From contig NC_023759.2 in NCBI RefSeq assembly GCF_000499845.2, forward strand, positions 46,408,672 through 46,472,671: 64,000 nucleotides of DNA. The letters run 5' to 3'. Position 1 is the first letter of the stretch, and each line of letters opens with the position of its first letter. The notes under the pieces are model-generated. The model searched no databases and had not been told where the DNA came from. It saw nothing but the letters and a program-made list of their open reading frames with translations. The position numbers and the translations under genes are program-made. Below are positions 37,555-49,121 of the stretch, piece by piece. Source of the DNA: Phaseolus vulgaris (lineage: Eukaryota; Streptophyta; Magnoliopsida; Fabales; Fabaceae).

Positions 37555-39037
37555 TCTCTCTCGCTCTCTCTGATCTCACTGCTTCCTCCAACTTCAAACC
37601 CTCCTTGCCTTCTACCACGCCTAAATTACCAAACTACCACCGTCTCTCTCTTTGCCCTCTCTGTTTTTATTTTTTAAATTAAATTAATACGTTTAAACTT
37701 AATAAAAATATATTGATTATAAAAATTAACGTCAACCTTTATCTTTATTATATATACATTATCAAACTAATATGGAGTTAATTAGGTTTAAAGTTAATTT
37801 CGTAATTTTAATTAAAAATAATAAAAAGAAAGTTGGTTTTTTGTTGATAAAAATAGAACATGACTAAATTGGTTTGTATCTCACAATGATAAAATAAAAT
37901 AAAAAAACTTAAAAGTTTTGATTTGTATCTCACATGGATAAATGATACATTCTTTCTCTGGTGTGTGTCGTGTTTGAATATATATCATGAATTAAATTGA
38001 AACATGCTAATTTTTTAAGATAGTATATTTTAATCTATGAAATAATATAATTGAGGAGATGATGCATATTTTTTTATGAATGATTTGCAGTTAATAGAAG
38101 AGATTTTTTTTTTTTAATTGATCTTAATCCTATATAATTTGGATTTCTAAAGTTCTAACTTGATTTACATTCTTAATTCTTTCCTTTCTCATGTTACGAC
38201 ATCTAATAAATAATGATATAGATTGTATTAATTGCGAGAATGTTGGTGAAGAATTGTTTGAATCATTGAAAAAAAAAACTTATTTAAGCATAATATAATA
38301 TGAAAATGAAATAAAATTTGTAATTTAACTGGTGAAGTTTAGGAGAGATGAAACATGAAATATAAGTGTTTGCGAAGTTTAAGAGTTAGAAAGGGAGTTA
38401 AGAAATTAAGGGAAGTTTGGTTAATTTCATTACCATTAATGTATTTATCCATAATAATGCGAACTACACCCTAATGTTTTTCATAGTTCAAGTTGATCCT
38501 GGAAGCAATTTTTTTTTTCAATGTTTGCATGTAACATATTCGATATGACCAATATAAAAGTATAATGCTTAACAATTAGAAAGAAAAGAAATGAAGATAA
38601 AAAAAGAGTCAAAGGATAAATGAAGATCAAAAGAAAGAAGATGAAAAATAATGAATCAAGGAAATAAGAGAAAGGGAACAAAAGAAACAATGAATTTTTT
38701 TTGTGTGTGCTTCGTCTATGTTTCTCTTCGTTGTAAGAAAACAATCACCTCTCTGGTGTGAGGAGGGACATAATGCACGAAAGTAAACAAGTTATAGTGA
38801 GAGAAAACAAGGTAAAAAACAGAAATACATAACAAAAGATGAGGGAAAGTTTTTGTTATCTTATTATGCAAACAATGCTCAAAATATATACACATTATTT
38901 GTGTAAAGAAAAAGACAAAAGAGTAACAGAAAAATACAACTCATAGGTACACCTCATTCCTTTTCTAGAAATATTTAGTAAAATCTCATAAAACACTGCA
39001 TAATATGGACTATGTATTTCTTGCGATTGGGCTGAAA
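37555..39037. other. NDUFS5-like promoter side and AT-rich intergenic DNA
   Basis: The first 100 bp are CT-rich on the plus strand (GA-rich leader of the minus-strand gene). From 37680 to 38480 the DNA is AT-rich. From 38570 to 38700 the plus strand is almost pure purine. The part from about 38760 to 39037 lies directly downstream of the copia RNase H fragment and may be its decayed 3' LTR. Confidence 0.45.
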
Positions 39038-39567
39038 TTATTTTGTTTGGGTTGTTGTAGAGCTTTCTTTTAACCCCTCACAAGTTGGAGGTTGGAAGAT
39101 GTTAAAAAACTCCAGTTTGGATAAATTGGAGTGAAACAGTTGTGGTGGAAGAACTTTAGTAAGAATATATGCTAACTGATGTGATATAGAGATTGGTAGA
39201 AGATGCATGAGTCCAATAAGTAATTTTTCACGAACAATGTGACAATCAATCTCTAAATGCTTTGTTCTTTCATGAAAGACAGGATTGTCAACAATGTATA
39301 AAGCGCTTTGACTATCACAATAGAGGACATGACTCTTACTTATAGGAATCCTCAAATCATCAAGAAGGAAAGAGAGTCATTGAAGCTCACAAGTGGCAGA
39401 GGTAAGGGTCTTATACTCAACTTTTGTGGAAGATCGAGAAGCCGTAGATTGTTTCTTGGCTTTCCATGACATCAATAAATTGCCAATAAAAAAACAGTAA
39501 CCAGTGATGGAACGTCATGTGTCAATACATGTGGCCCAATCAGCATCAGTGAATCCAAAAGGTTTTG
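39038..39567 (-). pseudogene. Ty1/copia fragment: RNase H end (lower half of a split element)
   Basis: The minus strand encodes the C-terminal copia RNase H: FTDADWA, a broken RSITGYC segment, WKAKKQSTASRSSTKVEY, then YCDSQSALYI, NPVFHERTKHLEIDCH and LAYILTKVLP. At least two in-frame stops are present. The fragment is cut at 39567 by the gypsy insertion and continues upstream at 52775-53000, beyond that insertion. Confidence 0.88.
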
Positions 39568-39572
39568 TTGAT

Positions 39573-40386
39573 TGATCCTGCTTGTTGACCAAGACGCTGG
39601 AGCCTTGCCTCGTCAAATCTAGATCGACTTCTGCGCCGTGTTAGCCTCCGTCCTCCGCCGCGATCCACCTCAAGAACCTGCAAAGACAGAACGGCGCCGC
39701 TGCGGCCGATCACGCTCTGACGCCCAAGTCAGCGACTGAACCACCAATTACTAAGAGAAAACTCAAGAACTCTAAGGAACCGTGCAAAATTCTCTCTCAG
39801 CGTACTCAAAACTCGCAAGCGTAAAGAAGTAAATCTAAACGTGCGTACCTTAGAAGTTCGTTAGAATCTCTTATATACCTGTGCACTTTCTCTCTCCAGA
39901 CAGTTACATCTGGACACGTGGCTTGCATCCAGCTGTACACGTGTCACCACCTGGAGCATCCTTGACTTGGGCGCCACTTCTTACTCTTCAGGTTTTTGGC
40001 TAAGTTACTTATGCAGGACACAACTCAGTGCATAGTTGCCTTGGAGCGTGATCTCTTCTGGGTAGCGAGTTCGGGTGCCTTCGTACACACCTTCCCTGTG
40101 GTCTCGCCGGCCGCCTTCATGATCTACTTTACTTGCTTCACCGTGTATGTTCAGGTAAGCTGTCTCCCGACCTCATCCTCTGGTTAGCTAGGAAATGACT
40201 ATCTGCCTTCATCTTCGGCGATGTCCTTGTTTCGGCGATCTCTAATCACTTGGTCGCCTGGGTTCATATCTGGCGACTACACGAGCCTCCCGACTTCCTT
40301 CCCTTCTGCCAGCCAGGTGTCCCGCTCAACACGCCTATATAATAGCTCGATGCCACGTCATCACTTCCGACTACCAGGGCGGTACA
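39573..40386 (-). repeat. 3' LTR of the Tat-type element (814 bp)
   Basis: On the minus strand it begins TGTACCGCC and ends GGATCA. A TATATAA box lies on the minus strand at 39871-39877. Compared with the other LTR it lacks 73 bp; in the longer LTR the missing stretch lies between two copies of CTGGCGA. Confidence 0.95.
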
Positions 40387-40400
40387 CAAGCCCCCCAGTC
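40387..40400 (-). other. Polypurine tract of the Tat-type element
   Basis: On the minus strand ACTGGGGGGCTTG directly precedes the 3' LTR, the expected place for priming of plus-strand synthesis. Confidence 0.75.
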
Positions 40401-40985
40401 TTAAGCGAAGACTTGTCCAGCGAAAAGACTAAAGGAGTCACGTCACTACCGATCTACGTGGCGTTGGCGCAGAATTCCAAACGTTCGTACTTTCTGCTTT
40501 CCTGACGCTCCACCAAACTCCTTTCCAATCGCCCGACACGTGGCTTTATCAACGATTATCTTTAGTTGTCGTTTACGCTTCCAAAAATCATTTGAAAAAC
40601 CCTTAAACCCATTTCATTTCTACTGTTCCATCACCTCTTTGCCTTCTCAAACGTTCTGAACTCCCTCTGCAAACCCACGACACTCTTCAACTCCTCTCAA
40701 TCCCCAACTCCTTTCAGCGTTCAACTGATCATCGAAAGGTACCCCTTTTACTTCTTCTGTTGATGTTTACTGCATTTTAACCAATTCGCATCATCCATTA
40801 ACTGTCTGGTGCATATGCTGTGGGTTGTTTCTTCTTCTTCCCTTTCGTAACTTAGGGCTTCACCTTCCATTTCTTTCAACACAACGAACCTTCATTCGTT
40901 CGTTTTTCATCCCTCATTCACCATCAAGTCGACCTCTGCAACCTTCGCTCACCTTTCTTTTCCTTTTTCCTTTGCAGTTCCTGCT

Positions 40986-41215
40986 ATGGCTCGAACAAAG
41001 ACCACCGCGAATCCTCCTCCCTCGTCGCGAAACCCACCATCTCAAGCTCTCAACCCATCGCGAGCACCTGGTGCTCCCTCTTCTCAGGCTGAGAGGCCTG
41101 CAACCTCTCGCCCCAGCCCCACTCAGGCTACTCCACCAGTCGCTGGAGGAGCCTCCATCGCCTCTTTAGACTACAAGAAGCTATACCCCTGAGCCACTGA
41201 TGACTTTTTACGGCA
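40986..41215 (+). pseudogene. Tat antisense ORF, first segment
   Basis: Encodes a Pro/Ser/Ala-rich start (MARTKTTANPPPSSRNPPSQ) and then SLDYKKLYP, followed by an in-frame TGA at 41190 and the residues ATDDFLR up to 41215. The reading frame is then cut by the insertion at about 41216-42286 and resumes at 42287. It is antisense to the gag-pol genes. A pyrimidine-rich stretch (40840-40980) precedes the ATG. Confidence 0.7.
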
Positions 41216-42286
41216 AGTGCACCGCGTTTGTCAGAAGTAATAATTGTCCCTAAGGACGGATATCAATCCCACAAAGAACAGTGAATTATCGAGTACAATA
41301 TTCGCTAAATATAACAACAGAACAATAAAGAGTTTGAAGTGATTATGTTGGCACTGATCAATAAGAAAACAAACAAAGAATTAGTTGCTTCAATTGGAAA
41401 AATTGGGATTAAGTTTCATCTCTCTCACTCTCATGTATTTTGATTAGCATGTTAATATTAAGTTCTTTAATTGAAATTGATGCCCGTATAAAAATCATTT
41501 ATATCGATTCCTCGCATATAAAATCCTTAAGAATGTTCCCTAACTATCGATCCCTCGCATACTTATAAGAACAACTTAGAACGAAGCTCAGACGTTTAAT
41601 AGCAATTAACATTTCAAGTCTATTCCTAGCACTCAAATATGTTAAGTATTGTTGTTTAGGTCCGAACCCTAAAAATACCTCCCGGTCAGATTTAAGATTC
41701 TCAATTTGTCACGGAAAATTAAAAGTAAAACAACAATACCAATAATCAATCAAGAACTGAATATTAATATATAAAATATCACCTCAATACATAAGAGTTT
41801 GAGCAGATTACTCCCAATCCCAAAACTACCCACGCATACTTCTATCACCTTCCATTCTCCCAATTGGGTTACAATTCACTCTATGGTGTTTTCTTCTCAA
41901 TCTGGCACACTAAGGTTGAGCCTCTAGCCCTCTATTTATCCTAGTTTTCTAGGGTTAGGTTGTTTCCTATGTCGCGCTAATGGGCTAAATGATAAAACAT
42001 AAAAAAGGCCCAATCTTTCTTTGCATCTTTTTCCATTCTGGAACCTTCCATCTTTATCTTTTTAGCTCAAATCATTCATCTTTAATCCAAATCTCCAATC
42101 TTCCTTAGAAATCTGCAATTAACACCAAATTTGAGAATAAAATACTCTTATTTAAATAAAGATCATAAAAAATGTAAAAAGGTATAAATTCATAAATTAG
42201 GGATTATTTTATATGTAAATTAGCAATAAATCCTCATAAGTGCCTATATTTTAATATGAAATATTACTGAAATTAGACACTTATCA
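41216..42286. mobile_element. Unclassified 1.07 kb insertion within the antisense ORF
   Basis: AT-rich DNA between GCAAGTGCACCGCG at the left and GACACTTATCA at the right. It separates two parts of one coding region that would otherwise join in frame. The opposite ends share an AAGTG word in inverted order (GCAAGTGC against TGATAAGTG). I found no target duplication and no coding frame. It resembles a repeat common in legumes, perhaps an LTR-derived or MITE-like element, but I cannot name it. Confidence 0.65.
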
Positions 42287-43009
42287 GTCACCTCAACTTT
42301 GCTGAAGGAGACTTCCTCAGTAAACTCTGCTGTTGCAGTGCTCCGATTGAAGAAAGGGGACGAGCCCAACCTTTCGTTCCACAAGGAGCACGATGACAAA
42401 CTGACGGTGCTGCCTTGCCCCCCCGACGTGCCAGTCTGCGCAGATGACAAAGGGAACAACGACGAGTTGTTCTGCTTTGTGTACACCACCTTATTCAGGA
42501 AGGTGAAACTTAGGTTCCCCCTTACCCGTTTTGAACGGGAACTACTGACCAAGCTCGACATTGCCGCCGCCCAGCTCCATCCCAACAGCTGGGCATTCGT
42601 GCGGGCGTTTCAAATTGTGTGCGCACATTTGGGACTACCGGCCTCGGTAGACGTCTTCCTCTTCCTGTTCGAGGCCAAGAACCCTGGAGACCGTCTTTGG
42701 GTAAGCCTAAATGGAATTGCTGGGAGGTCGATCCTCTCTATCTTCCAGAAATCTTACAAGGATTGGAAAGGTAAATTCGTTCAAGTGCGCCAGAATGACC
42801 GGGACACTTCGCTACTCGACGGCTTTCCCTTGTACTGGGTAAACAAGGGTAAAGACTCCAAGGGAAGCTTTAGAAAGCCAAGAAGCCCCGACAACATGGG
42901 CGATCTGGATAAGAACCTGTGCCTCTTCTGGAAGAACGTGGCAGACGCCAACATCACCTTTCTCACCTCCGCGACCATCTCCTTCGAGGGCAACTCGAGG
43001 CTCGCATAG
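42287..43009 (+). pseudogene. Tat antisense ORF, gypsy-type transposon domain (PF04195-like)
   Basis: About 240 codons continuing the frame interrupted at 41215. The central part, FPLTRFERELLTKLDIAAAQ, LHPNSWAFVRAFQIVCAHLG and VDVFLFLFEAKNPG, has the layout of the plant domain called putative gypsy type transposon (Pfam PF04195). Its function is unknown. The segment ends at TAG 43007-43009, directly followed by a GTTAGT donor-like sequence, so in intact copies this may be an exon end. GC-rich compared with the inserted DNA before it. Confidence 0.72.
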
Positions 43010-43185
43010 GTTAGTGCTTACCTCAACATTATCGTTTCTGCCCTGCGCTGCATCTTTGTTATCCATTACTGGGTGTCTTGTCTGTTGCGCACCAGACTTG
43101 GTCTTTATTTCCCGCACCACTTGTTTGTCTTATTTGCGTACTTACTCATGTGTTTTACTTTTGTCTTTGAGCTTACCTGTATGCC

Positions 43186-44690
43186 TTGCACTATGCAAAT
43201 CTCATGCTGGGCAAAGGCAAGCTAGCTGAGTTGAGGGCACTCGCCCGGGTCCACGGGTTGGCGTCGGGCTCTCAAACTGTGCCCAACTCAGTGGTGGAGA
43301 TCGCAGTCGCTCAGGGCAGATCGCTCCCTCAAGGCCCAGCTCCAACAGAAGCTTTGCCCGCTCAACAACGCAAAAAACTCATCCTAAGGAAGTCAAAGAG
43401 AAAAGCTCCTCAGGTGGTCCATGAGAATGAAGAAGAAGACGATGAGGCAACTGAGGATGGCCTCATCACCAAAAGGAGAAGGGTGGCACCTTCTTCACCA
43501 CCTGCTCCACCTCCTCTTCCAACACCAACACTGTCTTCTCCACCAGCGCCAATTCCCACACCGCCTTCTCCCCCAGCTGCAACAATGCCAGTTCAAGCAG
43601 TACCTTTGGCGGCTGCATTCCCTGTGGTTGAGGCTACTGAGCCCAACTTTATGGAGAACCCTCCGAGCGCCTCCACGCCATTCATATCCGCTGGAGAGGG
43701 TCCTCCTTCAACTGCCTCAATTGCCGAAGCCGCGCCTGGGGGGATGAAGGTGCTCACAACTCGTCAATCATCATTACTAAGTCCCCCTCGTCGTCACCAC
43801 GCCAAGAAGTTACAACCCAACAACCAATCCAAGAAGGCGGTGGTGAGAGCCAGCACCAGGCTCCTTCAGCGCCTCCACAAACAGCGGTTGCAAACCTACC
43901 CCTTGCGGTTAAGGGAATCTGGGAACCTTTCATAGCCAAACTCAGGATGATGGCAGAGGACCTCCCCTCCATCATATCAAAAGCTGTGGAGAGTTCCAAC
44001 AAGAAACTTCAGGACAACATCTCCGTGCTCCAAGAGGAGAATCGCCTAATAAGGATCGAGGCGGAGAAGTTGTCTTGCAACCTTATGCTGGCAGAGATCG
44101 ACCATTCGAGAGTGGAGGACGCCATGAGCACTGAGCTGAGAGTGGCGCGCAAGGAGGCCATCGATCTACGTCATAGGGTGCACCTCTTAGCTCAAGAGAA
44201 AATTGAGCTGGAGAGCAAGCTGGTCCCATACCGTCTCAAGGTGGCTAGCCTGGAGGCATCGATCAAAGCAGACGCAGCCAAGGTAGAAAACCTTGAGAAA
44301 AGGTCAGTAGATCGGGAGGTCCTCTTGGGCAAAGTTGAAAAAGAGAGAGATGACACCATGGCTAAGCTCGCCGAGGTCAAAAAGGAGAATGAAGGGATCG
44401 CCGCAGAGCTGGTCCAGGCGCAGGCGGAAAACAAGAAGGTTACTGAAGACCTCCTTCAAGCTCGTGAGACAACTGAAGAACTAAAGAAACGAGCTGATGA
44501 GTTGGAACAGCAGTCCGAGGGGCTCAAAAAGCAAACTGAAGAGCTCGAGCTGAGCTCCGCCCAAATTCTCGCTGCTGGGTTTGACGCCGCCCTGGAGCAA
44601 TTTGCCTGCCAGTACCCTGATTTGGATCTCTCCATGATGTCGCTAAACAATGAAGTGGTGGATGGGAAGATCGTTCCTTCTGAAGATTAG
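43186..44690 (+). pseudogene. Tat antisense ORF, proline-rich and coiled-coil part
   Basis: Two overlapping frames make up one broken coding region. The first (43186-43740) encodes a basic KRKAP/KRRR region followed by a Pro/Ala-rich stretch. Near a G-run at 43738-43743 the frame shifts, and the second part continues to TAG at 44688-44690. That part contains a long heptad-type coiled coil of about 190 residues (44000-44580, rich in E, K, L and A: EKERDDTMAKLAEVKKENE and similar) and an acidic end. This architecture is typical of antisense proteins of Tat elements. A nuclear-localisation-like cluster is seen at KKLILRKSKRK. The role is unknown. Confidence 0.75.
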
Positions 44691-46019
44691 CTGCTTCCCT
44701 CCATCGCTTATTCCTTTGTTCTTTTATTGCACCACTTACTTGTAATAAGTTTTCCCTCTTTGGGACATGTATTTTGAACTGATACCACTGTATTATGAAG
44801 TTTTCTGCTTCTTTATACAATTTCTCTGTCAACTTTATTTCTTCTTGTATAGACCGCTTAAACGAAATTGACTTAGCAACTCTGCGAGCGTAACTATTAA
44901 CTTAACTGCTTCAAACTATCAACTTTCGGACGACATCATTCCAATAACTTGTGAACTTTAAGGCAGTCGAGCTTCAGTGTAAAACTTATTTGCTAAACAG
45001 CACGTTTTAACTCAACTGATGGTTTAAGGCATAGCTCACCCGATCTGCTCCATTGAAACGGGCCTTAACTCTTGCCATCGCTTGAATTTCTTCTGATCGC
45101 CAAAGAGCCTTGGCGATACCAGCTTCCTCTTGCCCTCATAACTTGGCCATCGTTCCCTCATCTGGGGGGTAGAGGCGCCTTTCAGATCCTTCTCTACCTT
45201 TCCTGACTTTCAGAACAGTAAGCCGGATAGCTAAGTGTTCTCTTCGAACTTACCTTAGCTATCCTTTAAACTTCTTCCACTCTCCACACCGTACCTGAAC
45301 TCGTTCGAGACGAGAAGGATTTTATCTTGCCTGAACTCGCTCATCGGCGATAAGGTCTTTAACTCGCCTGAACTCGCTCGTCGGCGAGAAGGTCTTTAAC
45401 TCGTGCCTCTACATTGCCCCAGGGGCTACATCTTCTCTCCCCTGGAAACACTGAAGACTTTTGCTAGTGCCTCCACATTGCCCCAGAGGCTACATCTTCT
45501 CTCCCCTGGAAGCACTGAGGACTTTTTACTGGTGTCTCTACATTGCCCCAGAGGCTACATCTTCTCTCCCCTAGAAGTACTGATAACTTTTTTTACTCTT
45601 TCTCGCCTGCACTCGCTCGACGGCGAGGAGGTCTTTATCTCTTTCTCGCCTCAGGACGCGCGAGGGCGTTGAGGTCTTTTAATTGGTGCCTCCGATCGCC
45701 GAAAGGCGATGAGGACTTTAAACTTTAACTGATGCCGCCAATCGCCGAAAAACGATGGGGACTTAGAAACTTTTTAGAAAGCATGCGACATAACTTCAAA
45801 ACTCGCCTTAAATCACTTTTGGGTGACAAGGTCTTTCTTTTTTCAAAACTCTTGCGATAACAACAAGCATGCAATCTAAAACACTTTAAACTTCGAAAAC
45901 TCTTCTTTATTGGGTGGCCTCATTAAAAACCCTCCTTAGGGAAAAAAGAGTACCCCCTTTTAAACTGTTTTAACAGAAAGCTTGCAAACTCTTCGTGTTT
46001 GTTTTTACTTACAAAGCTT
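44691..46019. other. Tat-type element 3' region between integrase and antisense ORF
   Basis: Non-coding on both strands apart from chance frames. It contains the clustered tandem repeats at 45290-45770. Confidence 0.6.
45290..45770. repeat. Two interleaved tandem repeats in the Tat 3' region
   Basis: Repeat 1, about 70 bp, three copies starting near 45403, 45468 and 45534: CATTGCCCCAGAGGCTACAT followed by CTTCTCTCCCCTGGAA. Repeat 2, shorter, recurs before and after it: CTCGCCTGAACTCGCTCG and GGCGAGAAGGTCTTTAACTC near 45330, 45365 and 45604, and AATCGCCGAAA-like copies near 45690 and 45730. Such 3' tandem arrays are known in Tat/Ogre elements. Confidence 0.85.
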
Positions 46020-47440
46020 TTAACTGTAATATAACTTGAGGTGCGTGGCGTTCCAGGTGCGAGGAATAGCCCCTCCTTCCAACGTTTCTAAGCGGTAGGC
46101 GCCGTTCCCGAGCGCCTCGGTTATCCTGAACGGTCCCGTCCACTTAGGCGACACCTTGTTTTCCATCTCGTATTGGTGGGCCTTCCTCATCACCAGGATG
46201 CCTTCTTTAAACTGCCTTGGCATCACCTTCGAGTTATACCTTTCGTTCAATCCTTCTTTTCACTGCCTCAGCCTTCACTCTCGCCTCCTCCCTGACCTCA
46301 TCTAGCAAATCCAGATTCAGCCTTCTCTCCTCATTCGAGTCTTCCGCTACAAAGTTCTGGAATCTCGGCGAGCTCTCTTGGATTTCCACTGGAATCATTG
46401 CGTCGCATCCATAGACCAGGCTAAACGGGGTCTCATGGGTTCCTGACTGCTCGGTGGTGTGGTACGCCCAAACTATACGGGGCACCTCCTCGGCCCAACT
46501 TCCTTTGGCTTTCTCTAGCCTTCTCTTCAATCCTCTCAGCAATACCCGATTGGCTGACTCTACTTGGCCATTCGTCTGAGGGTGCTCGACGGATGCAAAT
46601 ACTTGTTGAATTCCCACCCTTCGCACAGCTTCTTCAACAGGTGACTTGCAAACTGAGTTCCGTTATCTGACACCAGGCGCTTGGGCACACCAAACCGGCA
46701 CACGATGTTCTTCCACACAAAGCTCTCGATCTTGTGCGCGGTGATCTGGGCCACTGGTTCTGCCTCAATCCACTTGGTGAAATATTCAATTGCCACCACC
46801 AAGTACTTCATCCGCCTGATCGCCAATGGAAAAGGTCCCAGAATATCGATTCTCCATGTATGAAACGGCCAAGGGCTGTAATCGACTTCAACTCCTCGGG
46901 AGGCGCCTTGTGCCAATCGGCGTGCTGCTGACATTGCTTGCAACACTGTGCATACTTCTTGCAGTCTTCTCTCATCGTAGGCCAATAGTAACCTGCACGG
47001 AGAGTCCTTGCGACCAGAGCTCGACCCCCGACGTGGCTTCCGCAAATCCCTTCATGGAGCTCGGTCATGATTCTTGTACATTTCTCTCTGTGCACACATT
47101 CCAGGAGTGGGTGTGTGAACCCAAACCTATACAACTAGCCATCAATCATCGTGAACTTGCTGGAGTTCTTCTTTATCTTCCTGGCCTCCGTCGGATTCAG
47201 CAGGAGAAGGCCATCCGCCAGGCATCGCTTGTACTGTGTTACCCAGGTGTCTGGCTCATGGGTAGCACAGACCTGCGCCACATTTACCTTCTCCTCCCGA
47301 CACACCCTTATTCTCGGCGATCTCAAGGTCTCCTGGGTCAAAGACCTGTGACTCTCGCCGCTTTCTCCGTCGATTTGCTTATCTGAAGAACCAGGTGATC
47401 TGCCACAAATGCTCTGGGTGTCTTCAGAGTTTCTTGGATC
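46020..47440 (-). pseudogene. Integrase of the Tat-type element (broken)
   Basis: Minus-strand pieces in shifting frames. The HHCC zinc-binding part is at about 46920-47100 (HEGICGSHVGG, then CKQCQQHA). The catalytic core has IDILGPFPLA for the first Asp, SDNGTQFAS for the second, and NGQVESANR for the Glu. The C-terminal part ends with KWTGPFRITEALGNGAYRL at about 46070-46150, and no chromodomain follows. At least two frameshifts separate these parts. Confidence 0.88.
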
Positions 47441-47448
47441 ACCGTCCT

Positions 47449-48267
47449 CTACTTACCCCCCTTGCCTGAACTGGCGAGCTTAGCTAGCAAGTCAGCTCGG
47501 ACATTCTGCTCTCTGGGCACATGCATCACTTCAAAGGAAGCAAAGGAACCCTTCAACTCCTGTACATACTCCAGGTAAGCCGCCATTTGTGGATCTTTAT
47601 CTTGGAACTCGCCTGTTACTTGTCCCGTGACTAACAGCGAGTCGCTCTTAGCCATTAGCACCCTAGCTCCCATTTCCTTGGCCAGCAAGATTCCGGCGAT
47701 CAGTGCTTCATACTCTGCTTGGTTGTTGTTGGCTTTGAAGGCAAACCTCAGGGACTGCTCAATTAGCACGCCGTTGGGCCCTTCCAAGATGACTCCAGCA
47801 CCGCTGCCCTGTTGGTTCGACGATCCATCCACCGAAAGCACCCAACAAAAATCATCCCCTTCAACTCGTGTCGCTTCTGACGAGAGCTCGACCACGAAAT
47901 CTGCAAAAATTTGACCCTTGATCGGACCTCGGGGCTCATACTTGATATCGAAATCCGACAGTTCCACCGCCCACTTCACCATACTCCCAGCTACATCGGG
48001 CTTCTTTAGAACCTTCTGGATGGGCAAGTCGGTCATCACCAGTATCGTGAAGCTGTGGAAATAGTGGTGTAACCTCCTCGCCGAAAAAACCACTGCCAAC
48101 GCAGCTTTCTCCAGGGCCTGATATCTCACTTTGGGGCCCTGCAACACCTTACTGACAAAATAAATAGGCTTTTGGGCCTGATCTTGGTCTTGGACGAGCA
48201 CCGCACTCACCGCCCTCTCAGTCACAGTAAAATACAACCTGAGAGAGTCCCCACCAGCGGTTTGCAC
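47449..48267 (-). pseudogene. Dual RNase H region of the Tat-type element
   Basis: The first RNase H, next to the reverse transcriptase, includes VSAVLVQDQ, KPIYFVSK and YQALEKAALAVVFSARRLHHY. After a linker (AVELSDFDIKYEPRGPIKGQ) follows a second, archaeal-type RNase H with LSVDGSSNQQGSGAGVILEG, NNNQAEYEALIAG and KSDSLLV. Possession of both domains is diagnostic of the Tat lineage. The segment is shifted by frame from the upstream reverse transcriptase. Confidence 0.9.
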
Positions 48268-49121
48268 AAAACCAGCGGGCTCGCCAGGTATTCTTTAAGC
48301 TTGACGAAGGCCTCTTCACACTCCTTCGTCCAGGCAAACTTGTTGTTTCGCCTTAAACACTGAAAATACGGATGACCATTCTCCCCACTGGCTGACACGA
48401 AACGAGACAGGGCGGCCATCCGACCTGTAAGTTGCTGCACTTCCTTCACGGTAGTCAGGCTCCTCATCGTCAAGATGGCAGCACACTTATCAGGATTGGC
48501 TTCTATCCCTCTTTCAGTCAAGAGAAATCCCAAGAACTTCCCCGCCTCCACGCCAAAGATGCACTTCTCGGGATTCAGCTTTAACCTGAACTTGGCGATC
48601 GTAGTGAACAACTCCTCCAAGTCCGCAACGTGCTTGCTCTTCTCTAGCGAGGTCACGACCATGTCATCCACGTAGGCTTGCACATTCCTTCCCAGCATTG
48701 GTGCAAGTACCCGATCCATCAACCTCTGGTACGTGGCCCCGGCGTTCTTCAGACCAAAAGGCATCACCTTGTAGCATTAGCACGATCTCTCAGTCATGAA
48801 GGCGGTCTTCTCTTCATCCATGGGATGCATCTTTATCTGGTTGTACCCTGAAAAGGCATCCAGGAAACTCAGCAACTTACACCCTGCAACACTGTCAACC
48901 AGGGCGTCTATACTTGGCAAAGGATACGAATCCTTTGGGCAAGCCTTGTTCAGATCAGTGAAATCGACGCACATGCACCATTTGCCATTGCTCTTCTTCA
49001 CCAGCACGACATTTGCTAGCCACTCAGGGTACTGGACCTTCCTGATATGGCCTGCAGCGAGGAGCTTCTGGGTTTCATCCATGATCGCCTGCCTTCTCTC
49101 CTCGTTGAATTTCCTTCTTCT
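48222..49121 (-). pseudogene. Reverse transcriptase of the Tat-type element (broken)
   Basis: Seen in order: WLANVVLVKKSNGKWCMCVD, FTDLNKACPKDSYPLP, FLDAFSGYNQI, then a stop where the ERANYCY-like motif should be (near 48777), then MPFGLKNAGATYQRLMDRV and the catalytic AYVDDMVV. A frameshift near 48250 separates it from RNase H. Confidence 0.92.
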
